Assembly (NCBI RefSeq): GCF_900115925.1
Contig: NZ_FOYF01000005.1
Location: 1 to 64,000 of the forward strand
Length of the DNA: 64,000 nucleotides
Direction: 5' to 3'
From: Bacillus sp. cl95
Lineage (GTDB): Bacteria > Bacillota > Bacilli > Bacillales > Cytobacillaceae
Shown: one piece after another, positions 26,738 through 35,088 of the stretch
How the letters are laid out: each line of letters starts with the position of its first letter
Numbering within the stretch: the first letter of the stretch is position 1
Notes under the pieces: model-generated
Told to the model about the DNA's origin: nothing
Database searches by the model: none
What the model saw: the letters and a program-made list of their open reading frames with translations, nothing else
Position numbers and translations under genes: made by a program

Positions 26738-26842
26738 TATCGATACATTTACTTTTTGTATTGATATATTAAGAAATGGTATCGATATCCGGGGTTTTCA
26801 TATTGATAAATGAGAAAATCGTATCGATAAATTAGTAGAATT
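26738..26842. repeat. Array A: TATYGATA x5, exact 21-bp spacing
   Basis: TATCGATA, TATTGATA, TATCGATA, TATTGATA and TATCGATA begin at 26738, 26759, 26780, 26801 and 26822. The spacing is exactly 21 and the C/T variants alternate. The sequence between the octamers is not conserved. The array sits between the stop of the beta-helix/Ig protein gene and the polysaccharide locus. Confidence 0.9.
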
Positions 26843-26876
26843 CTTGTTTCAGATACTTGATACCCCCTCTTAAAAT

Positions 26877-26915
26877 AGAAGAGTGTCAGGAACTCAAAGT
26901 TCCTGACACTCTTCT
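26877..26915 (-). terminator. Terminator of the beta-helix/Ig protein gene
   Basis: A perfect 18-bp stem (AGAAGAGTGTCAGGAACT with its complement) around a 3-base loop, followed on the minus strand by TATTTT. It begins two bases after the stop codon. Confidence 0.85.
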
Positions 26916-26916
26916 A

Positions 26917-29271
26917 TTATTTAATCCATACACCTTTTGAGTTGAAGGTGTATCTTTTTCCACTAATCGTGATCGTACCTGTTTGCATGACTCCGTTTGT
27001 GTTGAAGTAGTACCAGTATGAGCCGAGCTTGAGCCAGCCTGTTTGCATGGAGCCGCTTGTTGTGAAGTAGTACCAGCTCGTGCCGATTTTCACCCAGCCG
27101 ATTTGCATGATGCCGCTCGTTGCGAAGTAATATTTCTTTGTTCCAAGAGTGAGCCATCCTGTTTGCATCGCTCCGCTTGACGGGAAGTAATACCACTTTC
27201 CATTGTAGGATAACCAACCCGTTTTCATGACACCGTCAGCTTGGAGGAAGTACCATTTGTTAGAAATCAGTTTCCAGCCAATTTGCATTTTCCCATCGGC
27301 TGCGAAGTAATACCATTTGCTGTTGTAAGAGAACCAGCCTGTCTTGTGCTTGCCTGTTACAGAGTCGAAATAGTATTTGTAGCCGTCCCTTGTGTACCAG
27401 CCGTTTGGCGGTGCCCATTTGACTTGCATCATGACAGAGTCACTGGAGTCACCTGCTGGGTTTAAGGCGTGAATCCAAATCTGTGTGTTTTCTGGTTGAG
27501 CTGGGATTGTGATTGAGAATGTTCCGTCGGCAGCTGCTCTTCCTTCGATAATTTGTCCGTTGATTTTTACAGTTATATAAGCATTCGGATATTGCACTTT
27601 CCCTGTGATCGTTTTTGAATTTGTCGTAATCTCATTGACGGTTATCCAGCGTTGCTTGGTTGTGAATACTTTTGTCGTAATCGGTGTCGGCGCTTCATTT
27701 CCAGCAGCATCTTTTGCTGTGATTGTAAGGATTGAACCGCCTGTTTGTGGGTCAATCTTTAAAGTGTATATTCCATTTTCATCTGCCGTTGTTGTACCTA
27801 GCAGTTGCTCACCATTGTAAATCGTGATTTCTGCACCTGGTTCTGTTGTGCCTCTGATTTCAGTCGAATAATCGTAAAGTAGCTCTACCCATACTTCGGG
27901 AGGAACAGTATCTAAAGGTGCATCTGATACCGTTAGCGTTGTCCATGTGCTCCTGTTATAAGCTGTATCCCAAGACTGAACCTCGACTATTTTTCCATTT
28001 ACTAATGGATTCACATTTACAGAGAACTTCCCTTTATCATCTGCATACACCTTTGGAAGTTGGATTCCGTCCACTTTGACGATAATGGAAGCAAGCGGTT
28101 CTGTTGTCCCTGTTATCGTTGTCGCATTTGTATAGACTGGCTTAACCGTTGGTGCTACCGGTGCTGTTCCATCTATAACATTCGTAATGGTACTGCTGCT
28201 TACTCGCTTCAGACTATCTGTTGCTGAAAGGGATAGGATTGTTCCTGCTTTTTGCTTGTCGATATGGACTTGATAGTTCCCTGTCTCGTCCGATACTCCT
28301 GATCCAATTACTGTACCATTCACAGAAACTTTTACTGTTGTGTTCGCATCAGTTTGACCGCTCACATTTTCAGCAGCATCTGTGACGAAATTGACTGCCG
28401 GTGGTTCAAGCTCACCGTATGGCTGACCATTCACAAATGGCATGGTCGCATATGGTTTGTAATCCAGCGTGTTTGTGTCAGTCTTAATTCGTACGTTGAT
28501 CGTCTTTTCAACCGTCGAACCCCAGTAATTATTTTTGGCATCAAAAGAGAATGTTTTAGAACCACTTAAGAAAACATGCGGTTGTGAGATTTGTCCGAAG
28601 AAATTGTTCTCCGTGATTGTGATGTTTCCACCTATGCACTCATACGTGTCGCAGTTAACTTTTATCGCTGGCTCTGTGTCTTCATTATTAAAAAACGCGT
28701 TTCTTTTGAAAAGTGCAGGTGCTGATCCACCGTCAATTGTGACAGGCGCTGTTGCACGGAATAGGTTGTTTTCAATGTAATGCGGAACATCTGGTGAACT
28801 AAAATGAATATCACCATTCGAAAACTCAGAGTTCTTCAGGATGAGTTCCTTACCAGAAGTCGTCATTAAAAATCCGCCATCATGGGTTTTCGTTACTTTT
28901 GCATTTTCAATATTTACAGATGTAGCTTGAAATTCATCTGCATTCAAGTAAATGTCCATCAGCTCAATTGGATCTTGGGTCGTTCCAACTGCCTTCAATT
29001 TCCCCTGAATGATTAACATTGTTCCACCCGATGTGGCAGATGAACCGATTACCTTTACTCCCGGTTCAATGGTAAGCGTTGCGTTGGAAGTAATGTAAAT
29101 GGGCGAATCTACTTTGTATGGGGAATTAGCCTTTGTCCAAACCGTGTCTGTCATAATACTGTTTTGCACTGTTGTCCCTTCTGCACGCGCTTCCGTTTGT
29201 GGATATGCAAACAGCGCTAAAAAGGTTAGCATCATGGCAGGTATGAACAATTTTTGTAAGATCTGTCGCAT
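26917..29271 (-). CDS. Secreted beta-helix / Ig-like protein with GW wall-binding repeats
   Basis: A 784-residue exported protein. The signal peptide (MRQILQKLFIPAMMLTFLALF...EARA, about 30 residues) is followed by a parallel beta-helix-like region to about residue 280 (repeated GGTMLII, NVENAKV-type turns). About four Ig-like modules carry the T-x-VTGTTEPxAxIxV pattern (about 290-620). About eight C-terminal 20-residue repeats of the GWxxxxxxWYYFxxxGxMQT type (about 630-784) resemble choline/glucan-binding repeats. ATG 29271 follows AAAGGAATC. An ATG 13 codons earlier lacks a site. It is probably a surface adhesin or wall-bound structural protein. The ligand of the repeats is unknown. Confidence 0.85.
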   Translation of the reverse strand: MRQILQKLFIPAMMLTFLALFAYPQTEARAEGTTVQNSIMTDTVWTKANSPYKVDSPIYITSNATLTIEPGVKVIGSSATSGGTMLIIQGKLKAVGTTQDPIELMDIYLNADEFQATSVNIENAKVTKTHDGGFLMTTSGKELILKNSEFSNGDIHFSSPDVPHYIENNLFRATAPVTIDGGSAPALFKRNAFFNNEDTEPAIKVNCDTYECIGGNITITENNFFGQISQPHVFLSGSKTFSFDAKNNYWGSTVEKTINVRIKTDTNTLDYKPYATMPFVNGQPYGELEPPAVNFVTDAAENVSGQTDANTTVKVSVNGTVIGSGVSDETGNYQVHIDKQKAGTILSLSATDSLKRVSSSTITNVIDGTAPVAPTVKPVYTNATTITGTTEPLASIIVKVDGIQLPKVYADDKGKFSVNVNPLVNGKIVEVQSWDTAYNRSTWTTLTVSDAPLDTVPPEVWVELLYDYSTEIRGTTEPGAEITIYNGEQLLGTTTADENGIYTLKIDPQTGGSILTITAKDAAGNEAPTPITTKVFTTKQRWITVNEITTNSKTITGKVQYPNAYITVKINGQIIEGRAAADGTFSITIPAQPENTQIWIHALNPAGDSSDSVMMQVKWAPPNGWYTRDGYKYYFDSVTGKHKTGWFSYNSKWYYFAADGKMQIGWKLISNKWYFLQADGVMKTGWLSYNGKWYYFPSSGAMQTGWLTLGTKKYYFATSGIMQIGWVKIGTSWYYFTTSGSMQTGWLKLGSYWYYFNTNGVMQTGTITISGKRYTFNSKGVWIK

Positions 29272-29388
29272 GTTTTGATTCCTTTCATTGTCAATTTTCC
29301 AGTGACACATTGTTACGTTACTAATATATGAAACTATTATACAAAATACTTTCTTTTTATAGATACTTATAATTTATGGGAAATAAAG

Positions 29389-29416
29389 AGAGTGCCAGGA
29401 AGGTCCCTGGCACTCT
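29389..29416 (-). terminator. Terminator of the acyltransferase gene
   Basis: AGAGTGCCAGG and CCTGGCACTCT form an 11-bp stem overlapping the end of the acyltransferase reading frame's 3' side. The minus strand continues with a T-containing tract. Confidence 0.75.
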
Positions 29417-29417
29417 T

Positions 29418-30446
29418 CTATGGAACTAGCTTTTTGACTAAAGGAATTTTCTTCATGATCAAAATGACAATCGAACTGATTATGAGATTGATCAGTACAC
29501 ATATAGGTATGCTTAGAATCGGATGTACCGAGTCTTTGATTACATAGAAGATTTCGTCCGCAAAGACATTTAGCACAAGCATGTGAATGAGATAAATACC
29601 GAAGCTCGTGTTATTGATGATATTAAGCGGGCGTGGCACTTCTTTCGTCATCACGTTTTTAGCGAATAAGAATGCCGCAATGGCCACGATGGCGACGTTT
29701 GGCGAATGGTAATCATACCAGATTTCCGATAAAACACCGTCTTGAGCAAGTGTATAGGAGTATGTGAAATACATGGTTGCTAGTACTCCTACAATGCCAC
29801 CTGCGTAAATAAGCTTGCGCCATTTGGGACTGATTTCGAAATTGGCTAAATAATAACCAAGAATATAGTAGCCTACATAGTTTGTTACAAAGTAAAGTTC
29901 AGGATTAAAGCCGAAGCCAATGATATACTTCATGAACTTGACGCCGATAGATGCGTAAAACCATAACAGCAAGAAATATTGCAAATCACGTTGCTTCGCA
30001 TTTTGCACAAGAATTTTTACAAGTGGTGTGATCAAGTACAGACCTAGAATCATGTATAAGAACCATAAATGAACACTGATTCCTTGAGTCATAAACAATC
30101 TGATTGGTTCTTTAATAGAGATAATATATGTTCCGTTATAGACTTTATAAGCATAATAGATGGCACTCCAACCTAAGAGTGGAATAAACACCTTTGCTGC
30201 GCGTTTCATAAAGAAGTCTTTATAGGTAATCTCTCGCTTGTCTCCAAGTAAAAGGGCACCACTAATCATCACAAAGAGAGGAACTGAACATCTCATTAAT
30301 GAATCATAAAAGTTTGCCGACATCCAGTTTGATAGCGGGACTTCTAATAGATTAACAGCCACGAGGCCAGCGGAAACATGAATGGTAACAACCGCAATGG
30401 TCGCCAACACACGAAGCCAATCTAAATACATATATCTTTGTTTCAT
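29418..30446 (-). CDS. Acyltransferase-3 family membrane O-acyltransferase
   Basis: A 342-residue protein with about ten membrane helices. It starts YMYLDWLRVLATIAVVTIHVSAG, in which R and H are the catalytic pattern of Acyltransferase-3 (WecH/OatA type). SVPLFVMISGALLL and WFLYMILGLYLITPL are also conserved. There is no fused SGNH domain, so it is a stand-alone enzyme of the WecH/YiaH kind. It probably acetylates a surface polysaccharide or wall polymer. GGGGGAGAG precedes the ATG. It is upstream of the GW-repeat surface protein on the same strand, but each gene has its own terminator. Confidence 0.88.
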   Translation of the reverse strand: MKQRYMYLDWLRVLATIAVVTIHVSAGLVAVNLLEVPLSNWMSANFYDSLMRCSVPLFVMISGALLLGDKREITYKDFFMKRAAKVFIPLLGWSAIYYAYKVYNGTYIISIKEPIRLFMTQGISVHLWFLYMILGLYLITPLVKILVQNAKQRDLQYFLLLWFYASIGVKFMKYIIGFGFNPELYFVTNYVGYYILGYYLANFEISPKWRKLIYAGGIVGVLATMYFTYSYTLAQDGVLSEIWYDYHSPNVAIVAIAAFLFAKNVMTKEVPRPLNIINNTSFGIYLIHMLVLNVFADEIFYVIKDSVHPILSIPICVLINLIISSIVILIMKKIPLVKKLVP

Positions 30447-30829
30447 TATCTCTCCCCCATGGTCGTTATTTTTCCAATTGTTATCTTAACACAAAAGGTC
30501 GATATATGGGGTATATTGTCGAATTAAGGGAGGTATTTGAGACGAGTTTCTTCTATTATATTAGCGTTTGAGTGCATGATTGGAATATTATTCATGTTTT
30601 GACAAATACCTATCAAATATTTTGGCGGCCTTTCGGTCCTCGCGCGCTCGCTATTTACCGCAGGCAGAGGAGATCTATCCCGGAAAAGAAGAAAAACCCA
30701 GAATAGCAGCACCGAATTTCAAGAGAGACTATAAATTTAGTACTGATTCGTTATTGTAGTAGTTTTAGGGTGTGTGGAAGTAGCCGAAAAGTGTAATCGC
30801 TCTCTTTTTTCCTTTGTTTATTCGTTTTA
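30447..30829. other. Intergenic stretch upstream of the acyltransferase gene
   Basis: Nearly 400 bases with no supported gene. There is a short GC-rich patch near 30625-30655 in otherwise AT-rich sequence. The region leads into array B. Confidence 0.4.
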
Positions 30830-30934
30830 TTTGTGTAACTGTACGGTTCTTTTGTGTAACTGTGCGGTTCTTTTGTGTAAATCGGGATTCTATTTGTGTA
30901 ATTTCGACTTTTATTTGTGAATGCAGAAATTCAT
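30830..30934. repeat. Array B: TTTGTGTAA x5, exact 21-bp spacing
   Basis: TTTGTGTAA begins at 30830, 30851, 30872 and 30893, and TTTGTGAAT at 30914, each 21 bases apart. The first two units are almost identical over all 21 bases (CTGTACGGTTCT or CTGTGCGGTTCT tails). The reverse complement (TTACACAAA) is the motif of array F at 58745-59412, so B and F are one sequence family in opposite orientation. Confidence 0.92.
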
Positions 30935-30970
30935 CCACTACGCCTCGACATCTTTATACTTCATTTCAAA

Positions 30971-30999
30971 AGGGTGACAGACTTGATGTCTGCCGCCCT
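30971..30999 (-). terminator. Terminator of the 55-residue gene
   Basis: AGGGCGGCAGAC and GTCTGTCACCCT (minus strand) pair over 12 positions with one mismatch and one wobble, followed by TTTTG. It lies 16 bases after the small gene. Confidence 0.7.
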
Positions 31000-31015
31000 T
31001 CGCTATCTATTTATT

Positions 31016-31183
31016 TTATCCTTCTAATAGTATATCTTGAAGATCGAGTTTAAGGTCCTCGATGAGTTTGATTACGGTCATTTCGTTTTCGCTTGAGCCT
31101 TTTTCATAGGCGTTCTTAACTATTTCTGCGAAGGTTGTTGTTTTTGCAGCTACTTTAGAGCTTTGGTCGTCCACTTTTGACAT
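31016..31183 (-). CDS. Small acidic protein of 55 residues
   Basis: A short gene with very good signals: AAAGGAGGAA directly before ATG 31183, an uninterrupted frame, and a hairpin terminator behind the stop. The product begins MSKVDDQSSKVAAKTTTF and ends in an acidic amphipathic helix (VIKLIEDLKLDLQDILLEG). It has no membrane segment and no cysteine. Such small helical proteins often bind a regulator, but I recognise no family and make no functional claim. It is divergent from the NlpC/P60 gene, with about 320 bases between them. Confidence 0.75.
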   Translation of the reverse strand: MSKVDDQSSKVAAKTTTFAEIVKNAYEKGSSENEMTVIKLIEDLKLDLQDILLEG

Positions 31184-31503
31184 TTCCTCCTTTCATTCTG
31201 CTATTTTAATCATTCTATTAAAATCTTTGTCACTTGTAAATATATACCAAACATATTTCGTGAAAGAATTATGACATCTGATAATTTTTTCTGATAGTGT
31301 CTGTAATTCCCATTATTTCGCGGTTTAAACCGGTTTCCGACACAGGAATAGCAAAATTTATGTAGAATTGTAAAACAATTTGTAATGTGTTTGTAACATA
31401 ATCATAAATAAACTGTAAATTTTAATAGGTTTAAAATGTGAGATACTAGTTTTACAGAAAACGAGTCTCACAAGATGTGTCTCGCAACAAACTGGAGGTC
31501 AAC
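31184..31503. promoter_or_regulatory. Divergent promoter region
   Basis: 320 AT-rich bases between the 55-residue gene (minus) and the NlpC/P60 gene (plus). A GGTTTAAACC palindrome lies near 31322-31331. A GTGAGA/TCTCAC inverted repeat in the leader before the NlpC gene (about 31438-31471) could form an RNA hairpin. No single promoter can be named. Confidence 0.45.
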
Positions 31504-32316
31504 ATGAAGAAGTTAATCATTACTAGTCTTGTCTGTTCCTACATGTATTTTGGCGGATTGTTCGGTTTAGTGAAAGCGGATGCATCAGATTTTGGTGAAG
31601 ACGTTACGGATATAGCATTAGATTATATTGGTGTACCTTACCAATGGGGTGGCACTACACCAAGCGGATTTGATTGCTCAGGGTTTGTAGGTTACGTTTA
31701 TAAGAAAGCAGGCGTTACACTTCCAAGAACGGCTGCAAGCATATATAGCGAAGGAAATGCAGTTTCGAAATCTAGCTTACAAAAAGGCGATTTAGTCTTT
31801 TTTGATACAAGTTCTACTACAAATGGTCCATCACATATTGGTGTATACATAGGCGACAATCAGTTTGTCCACGCTTCAAGCTCAAAGGGAGTAAGAAAAG
31901 ATTCTCTTTCTAGCACATACTGGAACAATACTTATTATGGTGTTAAGCGTGTAGGTAAAGGCGGCTGGGTCTATACAGCTGCAGGCTGGAACTTCCTTGA
32001 TGCGAACGGCGCTAAGGAAACTGGCTGGGTTCTTGATGCTGGCAAATGGTACTTCTTAGATTCAAAAGGCATCATGAAAACTGGTTGGGTTTACGATGGA
32101 GGTAAATGGTACTTCCTTACGAAAAGCGGTGCGATGAAAACTGGTTGGTTATATGAAAAAGGCAACTGGTACTTCCTTGCAAGTAGCGGTGCGATGAAAA
32201 CAGGCTGGTTAAGCTACAAGAACGAATGGTATTACCTTTACAACAGTGGTGTCATGGCAGTAAATACAACTGTTGATGGATATAAGATCGGCAGCGATGG
32301 TGCAAGGATTCAATAA
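31504..32316 (+). CDS. NlpC/P60 wall peptidase with GW repeats
   Basis: A 270-residue secreted endopeptidase. The signal peptide (MKKLIITSLVCSYMYFGGLFGLVKA) is followed by an NlpC/P60 domain at about 30-165. Catalytic C58 lies in FDCSGF, H111 in SHIGVYIGD and H123 in FVHASS. Five to six GW repeats (WVLDAGKWYFLDSKGIMKTG type) run from about 168 to the end, closing with VDGYKIGSDGARI. NlpC/P60 enzymes cut the D-Glu-diaminoacid bond of peptidoglycan stems. ATG 31504 follows CTGGAGG. The longer frame from 31477 has no site. The repeats should hold the enzyme on a wall polymer. Confidence 0.93.
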   Translation: MKKLIITSLVCSYMYFGGLFGLVKADASDFGEDVTDIALDYIGVPYQWGGTTPSGFDCSGFVGYVYKKAGVTLPRTAASIYSEGNAVSKSSLQKGDLVFFDTSSTTNGPSHIGVYIGDNQFVHASSSKGVRKDSLSSTYWNNTYYGVKRVGKGGWVYTAAGWNFLDANGAKETGWVLDAGKWYFLDSKGIMKTGWVYDGGKWYFLTKSGAMKTGWLYEKGNWYFLASSGAMKTGWLSYKNEWYYLYNSGVMAVNTTVDGYKIGSDGARIQ

Positions 32317-32321
32317 TGATG

Positions 32322-32351
32322 AAAGCAAGCTCAAGCGGCTTGCTTTTTCTT
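32322..32351 (+). terminator. Terminator of the NlpC/P60 gene
   Basis: AAAGCAAGC and GCTTGCTTT form a perfect 9-bp stem followed by a TTTTTCTTTT tract. Confidence 0.9.
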
Positions 32352-32357
32352 TTGGTT

Positions 32358-32388
32358 GATAGTGTTGTTAATTTTTAACAACACTATC
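32358..32388. repeat. Perfect 14-bp inverted repeat
   Basis: GATAGTGTTGTTAA and TTAACAACACTATC flank a 3-base loop. It lies between a terminator and the next gene's leader, so it could be a second hairpin terminator, an operator or part of the downstream gene's leader. Confidence 0.7.
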
Positions 32389-32460
32389 ATTTTGAGTGGA
32401 AAACTATTAAAATATTACCAGACATACAATAAATTTACTGACGACAAAGGTGGACCTTAC

Positions 32461-33201
32461 ATGAAAAAATGGAAAATTGTCCTGATTACGTTATTTGTGC
32501 TGATTGCCGGTGGCGCAGGAACACTATATTATTTATTGGAATTAAAAGATTATGGAACTGACGATAAGAAAGTAGCTGAAATTGTTAAAAGTGGCTATGA
32601 AGTTATTTTACCAGGAGATAAAGCGGTTGCTGATAAAAGTAAAAAGGCTACAGAAGGTTCAGCATCTTCAACAGAGGGTTCTGAAGGTAGCGATGCTACA
32701 GCATCCACTCCACAATCTAGTGCTGATAAACTAGCTGCTTCCATCGTGGCAAAAGCAAAGACTACGACTAAGAAAAACACAACTACATCCGATTCAGCTA
32801 ATCCTGATTCTGAATCACCTTCTACACCTGCTACTTCTGATCCAGTAACAGCTCAGTCCATCATCAATAAGTATCAGCCTTCATTTGAAAACTTGCAGGC
32901 ACAAGCTGATGGGAAACTGACCGCATTGATCTCCTATGCAATCGGAGAATATCAATCAAAGAAAGCTTCTGGTGAGGAAGTATCTTATTTTTACTTCTAC
33001 TCTAAATACACTGCCGCTGCTTCTTCCTTAGAAGCTAGTACAGATGCTTCATTTAACAAAATCTACGGAGCCTTGACTGCAGAGCTAGAAGCAAATGGTT
33101 TTGACGCTAGTGCGGCAAAAGGAATCAAAGCACAATACAATGCTACAAAGAAAGCTCAACGTTCTGCTTTAATGAATCAAGCCATGAGCGGATTAAAGTA
33201 A
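32461..33201 (+). CDS. Hypothetical membrane-anchored, Ser/Thr-rich exported protein
   Basis: A 246-residue protein with one N-terminal membrane anchor (residues 5-26, WKIVLITLFVLIAGGAGTLYYLL). A low-complexity Ser/Thr/Ala/Glu linker (about 60-135) and a helical C-terminal domain (about 137-246, IINKYQPSFENLQAQADGKL onward) follow. It has no cysteine and no catalytic motif that I can see. ATG 32461 follows AAAGGTGG. The earlier in-frame start at 32356 overlaps a hairpin and is rejected. It lies between two GW-repeat genes but has no such repeat itself. I recognise no named family. Confidence 0.75.
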   Translation: MKKWKIVLITLFVLIAGGAGTLYYLLELKDYGTDDKKVAEIVKSGYEVILPGDKAVADKSKKATEGSASSTEGSEGSDATASTPQSSADKLAASIVAKAKTTTKKNTTTSDSANPDSESPSTPATSDPVTAQSIINKYQPSFENLQAQADGKLTALISYAIGEYQSKKASGEEVSYFYFYSKYTAAASSLEASTDASFNKIYGALTAELEANGFDASAAKGIKAQYNATKKAQRSALMNQAMSGLK

Positions 33202-33373
33202 TTTGATTTTCATCCGATAATTATATAGTAGAAAAGTTCTAGTATTTTAGTTGTTATAGAATGGTTTTTTATGTAAAATAAGTCTATCACTTTCTTGTTC
33301 TATCAAACAATTAAGTACATAGTTTATTTTTCTAACATAGGAAAAAACAAAAAATATTTGCAGGGGGTTTATC

Positions 33374-35005
33374 GTGAAAAAGTTATTTGCTTTTTTTAGT
33401 TTGTTTTTCTTGCTAGCTGCAACGCTTGTACCACAAGCAAAAGCTGCAGAAGCTTCATACTCCGCTTCTGTCACAATCAATGGCGAAGAGTATACAATCG
33501 AAGCTGACGAAAACACATTCGTATTTAACCTTGATCAGTTTGTTGAAGAGTTCGGTTTAGCCGAAACGGACAAAGTGGAAAAAATCGCTCTTGAAACTCC
33601 AGACGGTGTGACAAGTGTAAATTTCGATTTCGGTGTACTTGATGGTGTTGAGTTAACAAAAGAAGTTGAAGTTGTGAATAACAAAGCAGAATACGTTCTT
33701 GCTGATGTATTAGGTGCAAGAGATCCACAACAAGACGGCCTTGCAATCAGCACGCTTCGTCAATTGATCTACCCATTCGAGAACTATGTAGCTATTACTT
33801 TAGAAGCTAATTATGAAGAAGAAGGTAACTTTGATTACTTAACTTTTGTATTAGCTGCAGATGAAACTCTTGAGTTCCCTGGCAACAAAAACACTACTCT
33901 TTCTGGTTTCTCTTTAATGACATCAAAAGGTGAAGTTAAAGCAGTTGGTGCAGATAACAAGTATGTAGTTAACATTAACAAGTTGGCTGGTAATACTGAA
34001 GTTTCTGCTATTAAATTTAAGTCTGAGAACGCTGCAACTTTCTCTCTTTTCTCTAGCGACTCTTTCTTATTCTCTGATAACACAGACCTTAAATTTGTAA
34101 ACAAAGAAGCAATCTTAACAGCAGACATGCTTAAAGCAAAAACAGGTCAAGATCTTCCTGATTCAGTTAGTGTTGATGTACTTAAATATGTAATCAACGC
34201 TTATGGCATCAACACTTTAAACGGTGTAATCGCAGATGCTGAAGGAAATAACACTCCTGTAACAATCAAAGTTTCACTTGAAGGCTGGGTAAATGAAGAC
34301 GGTGCAAAGTACTACGTTGATGAGTTCGGCGACTATGTAACTGGCTGGGTGAATGTTGGCGGAAAATGGTACTACTTCGATGAAGAAACAGCTGAAATGG
34401 TAACTGGCTGGGTGAAGTGGGAAGGCGATTGGTACTACCTAAATCCTACAGATGGTCACATGGTCACAGGATTAGTAAAAGTCGGTACCAAGTTATACTT
34501 CTTTAACAAAGATGGTATTATGCAAACTGGTTGGGAAAAAGTAAACGGTAAATGGTACTTCTTCCACCTTAAAGACGGTTATGCGTTAACTGGTTGGTTT
34601 AAAGACGGTAAGAAATGGTACTTCTTTGACAATAGTGGCGTTATGCAAACTGGTTGGGAAAAAGTTGGCACTAAGTGGTACTACCTAGGTACTGATGGCG
34701 CTATGCAAACTGGCTGGGTGAAAGTCGGCACTAAATGGTACTACCTTGACAACAGTGGCGTTATGCAAACTGGTTGGGAAAAGGTTGGCACTAAGTGGTA
34801 CTACTTGAACGCAGATGGTTCTATGAAAACTGGTTGGTTAAAAGACGGCAATAGCTGGTACTACCTAGAAGCTAACGGTGTAATGCACACTGGTTGGTTG
34901 AAGCTTGGTACGAAATGGTACTACTTCTACTCTAACGGTAAAATGGCAGCTAACACGAAAGTTAACGGTTATAAGTTCGACCGTAACGGTGTGTGGGTAC
35001 GCTAA
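33374..35005 (+). CDS. Secreted protein with novel N-domain and about ten GW repeats
   Basis: A 543-residue exported acidic protein. The signal peptide ends near ...PQAKA (residue 24). A domain of about 270 residues follows that I do not recognise (VTINGEEYTIEADENTFVFNL and two beta-rich lobes). About ten GW/YYF repeats run from about 293 to the end (GWVNVGGKWYYFDEETAEMV and similar), closing with VNGYKFDRNGVWVR. The start is GTG 33374 behind AGGGGG. The gene is probably well expressed, judging by its regular codon choice in the repeats. Its role is probably structural or adhesive on the wall. Confidence 0.82.
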   Translation: MKKLFAFFSLFFLLAATLVPQAKAAEASYSASVTINGEEYTIEADENTFVFNLDQFVEEFGLAETDKVEKIALETPDGVTSVNFDFGVLDGVELTKEVEVVNNKAEYVLADVLGARDPQQDGLAISTLRQLIYPFENYVAITLEANYEEEGNFDYLTFVLAADETLEFPGNKNTTLSGFSLMTSKGEVKAVGADNKYVVNINKLAGNTEVSAIKFKSENAATFSLFSSDSFLFSDNTDLKFVNKEAILTADMLKAKTGQDLPDSVSVDVLKYVINAYGINTLNGVIADAEGNNTPVTIKVSLEGWVNEDGAKYYVDEFGDYVTGWVNVGGKWYYFDEETAEMVTGWVKWEGDWYYLNPTDGHMVTGLVKVGTKLYFFNKDGIMQTGWEKVNGKWYFFHLKDGYALTGWFKDGKKWYFFDNSGVMQTGWEKVGTKWYYLGTDGAMQTGWVKVGTKWYYLDNSGVMQTGWEKVGTKWYYLNADGSMKTGWLKDGNSWYYLEANGVMHTGWLKLGTKWYYFYSNGKMAANTKVNGYKFDRNGVWVR

Positions 35006-35015
35006 TTGAAATTAT

Positions 35016-35046
35016 AAGGGAAGCTCCTTAGGGCTTCCCTTTTTTG
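35016..35046 (+). terminator. Terminator of the GW-repeat protein gene
   Basis: AAGGGAAGC and GCTTCCCTT form a perfect 9-bp stem followed by a six-T run. Confidence 0.92.
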
Positions 35047-35052
35047 TTCCAT

Positions 35053-35080
35053 AAAAAAACCGCCTTTGATAGACGGCTTT
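35053..35080 (-). terminator. Terminator of the RsbR-like gene
   Basis: On the minus strand AAGCCGTC and GGCGGTTT pair with two wobbles, followed by a seven-T run. Confidence 0.85.
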
Positions 35081-35088
35081 CATCCATA

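Noticed and set aside
30524-30712. Short frame upstream of the acyltransferase gene
   Set aside because: No start signal and atypical composition; likely chance.
30814-31053. Coding reading of array B (repeated 7-residue units rich in Phe, Cys, Val)
   Set aside because: The frame is open mainly because the 21-bp unit is a multiple of three. It has no start signal and runs through a terminator into the antisense of a better-supported small gene.
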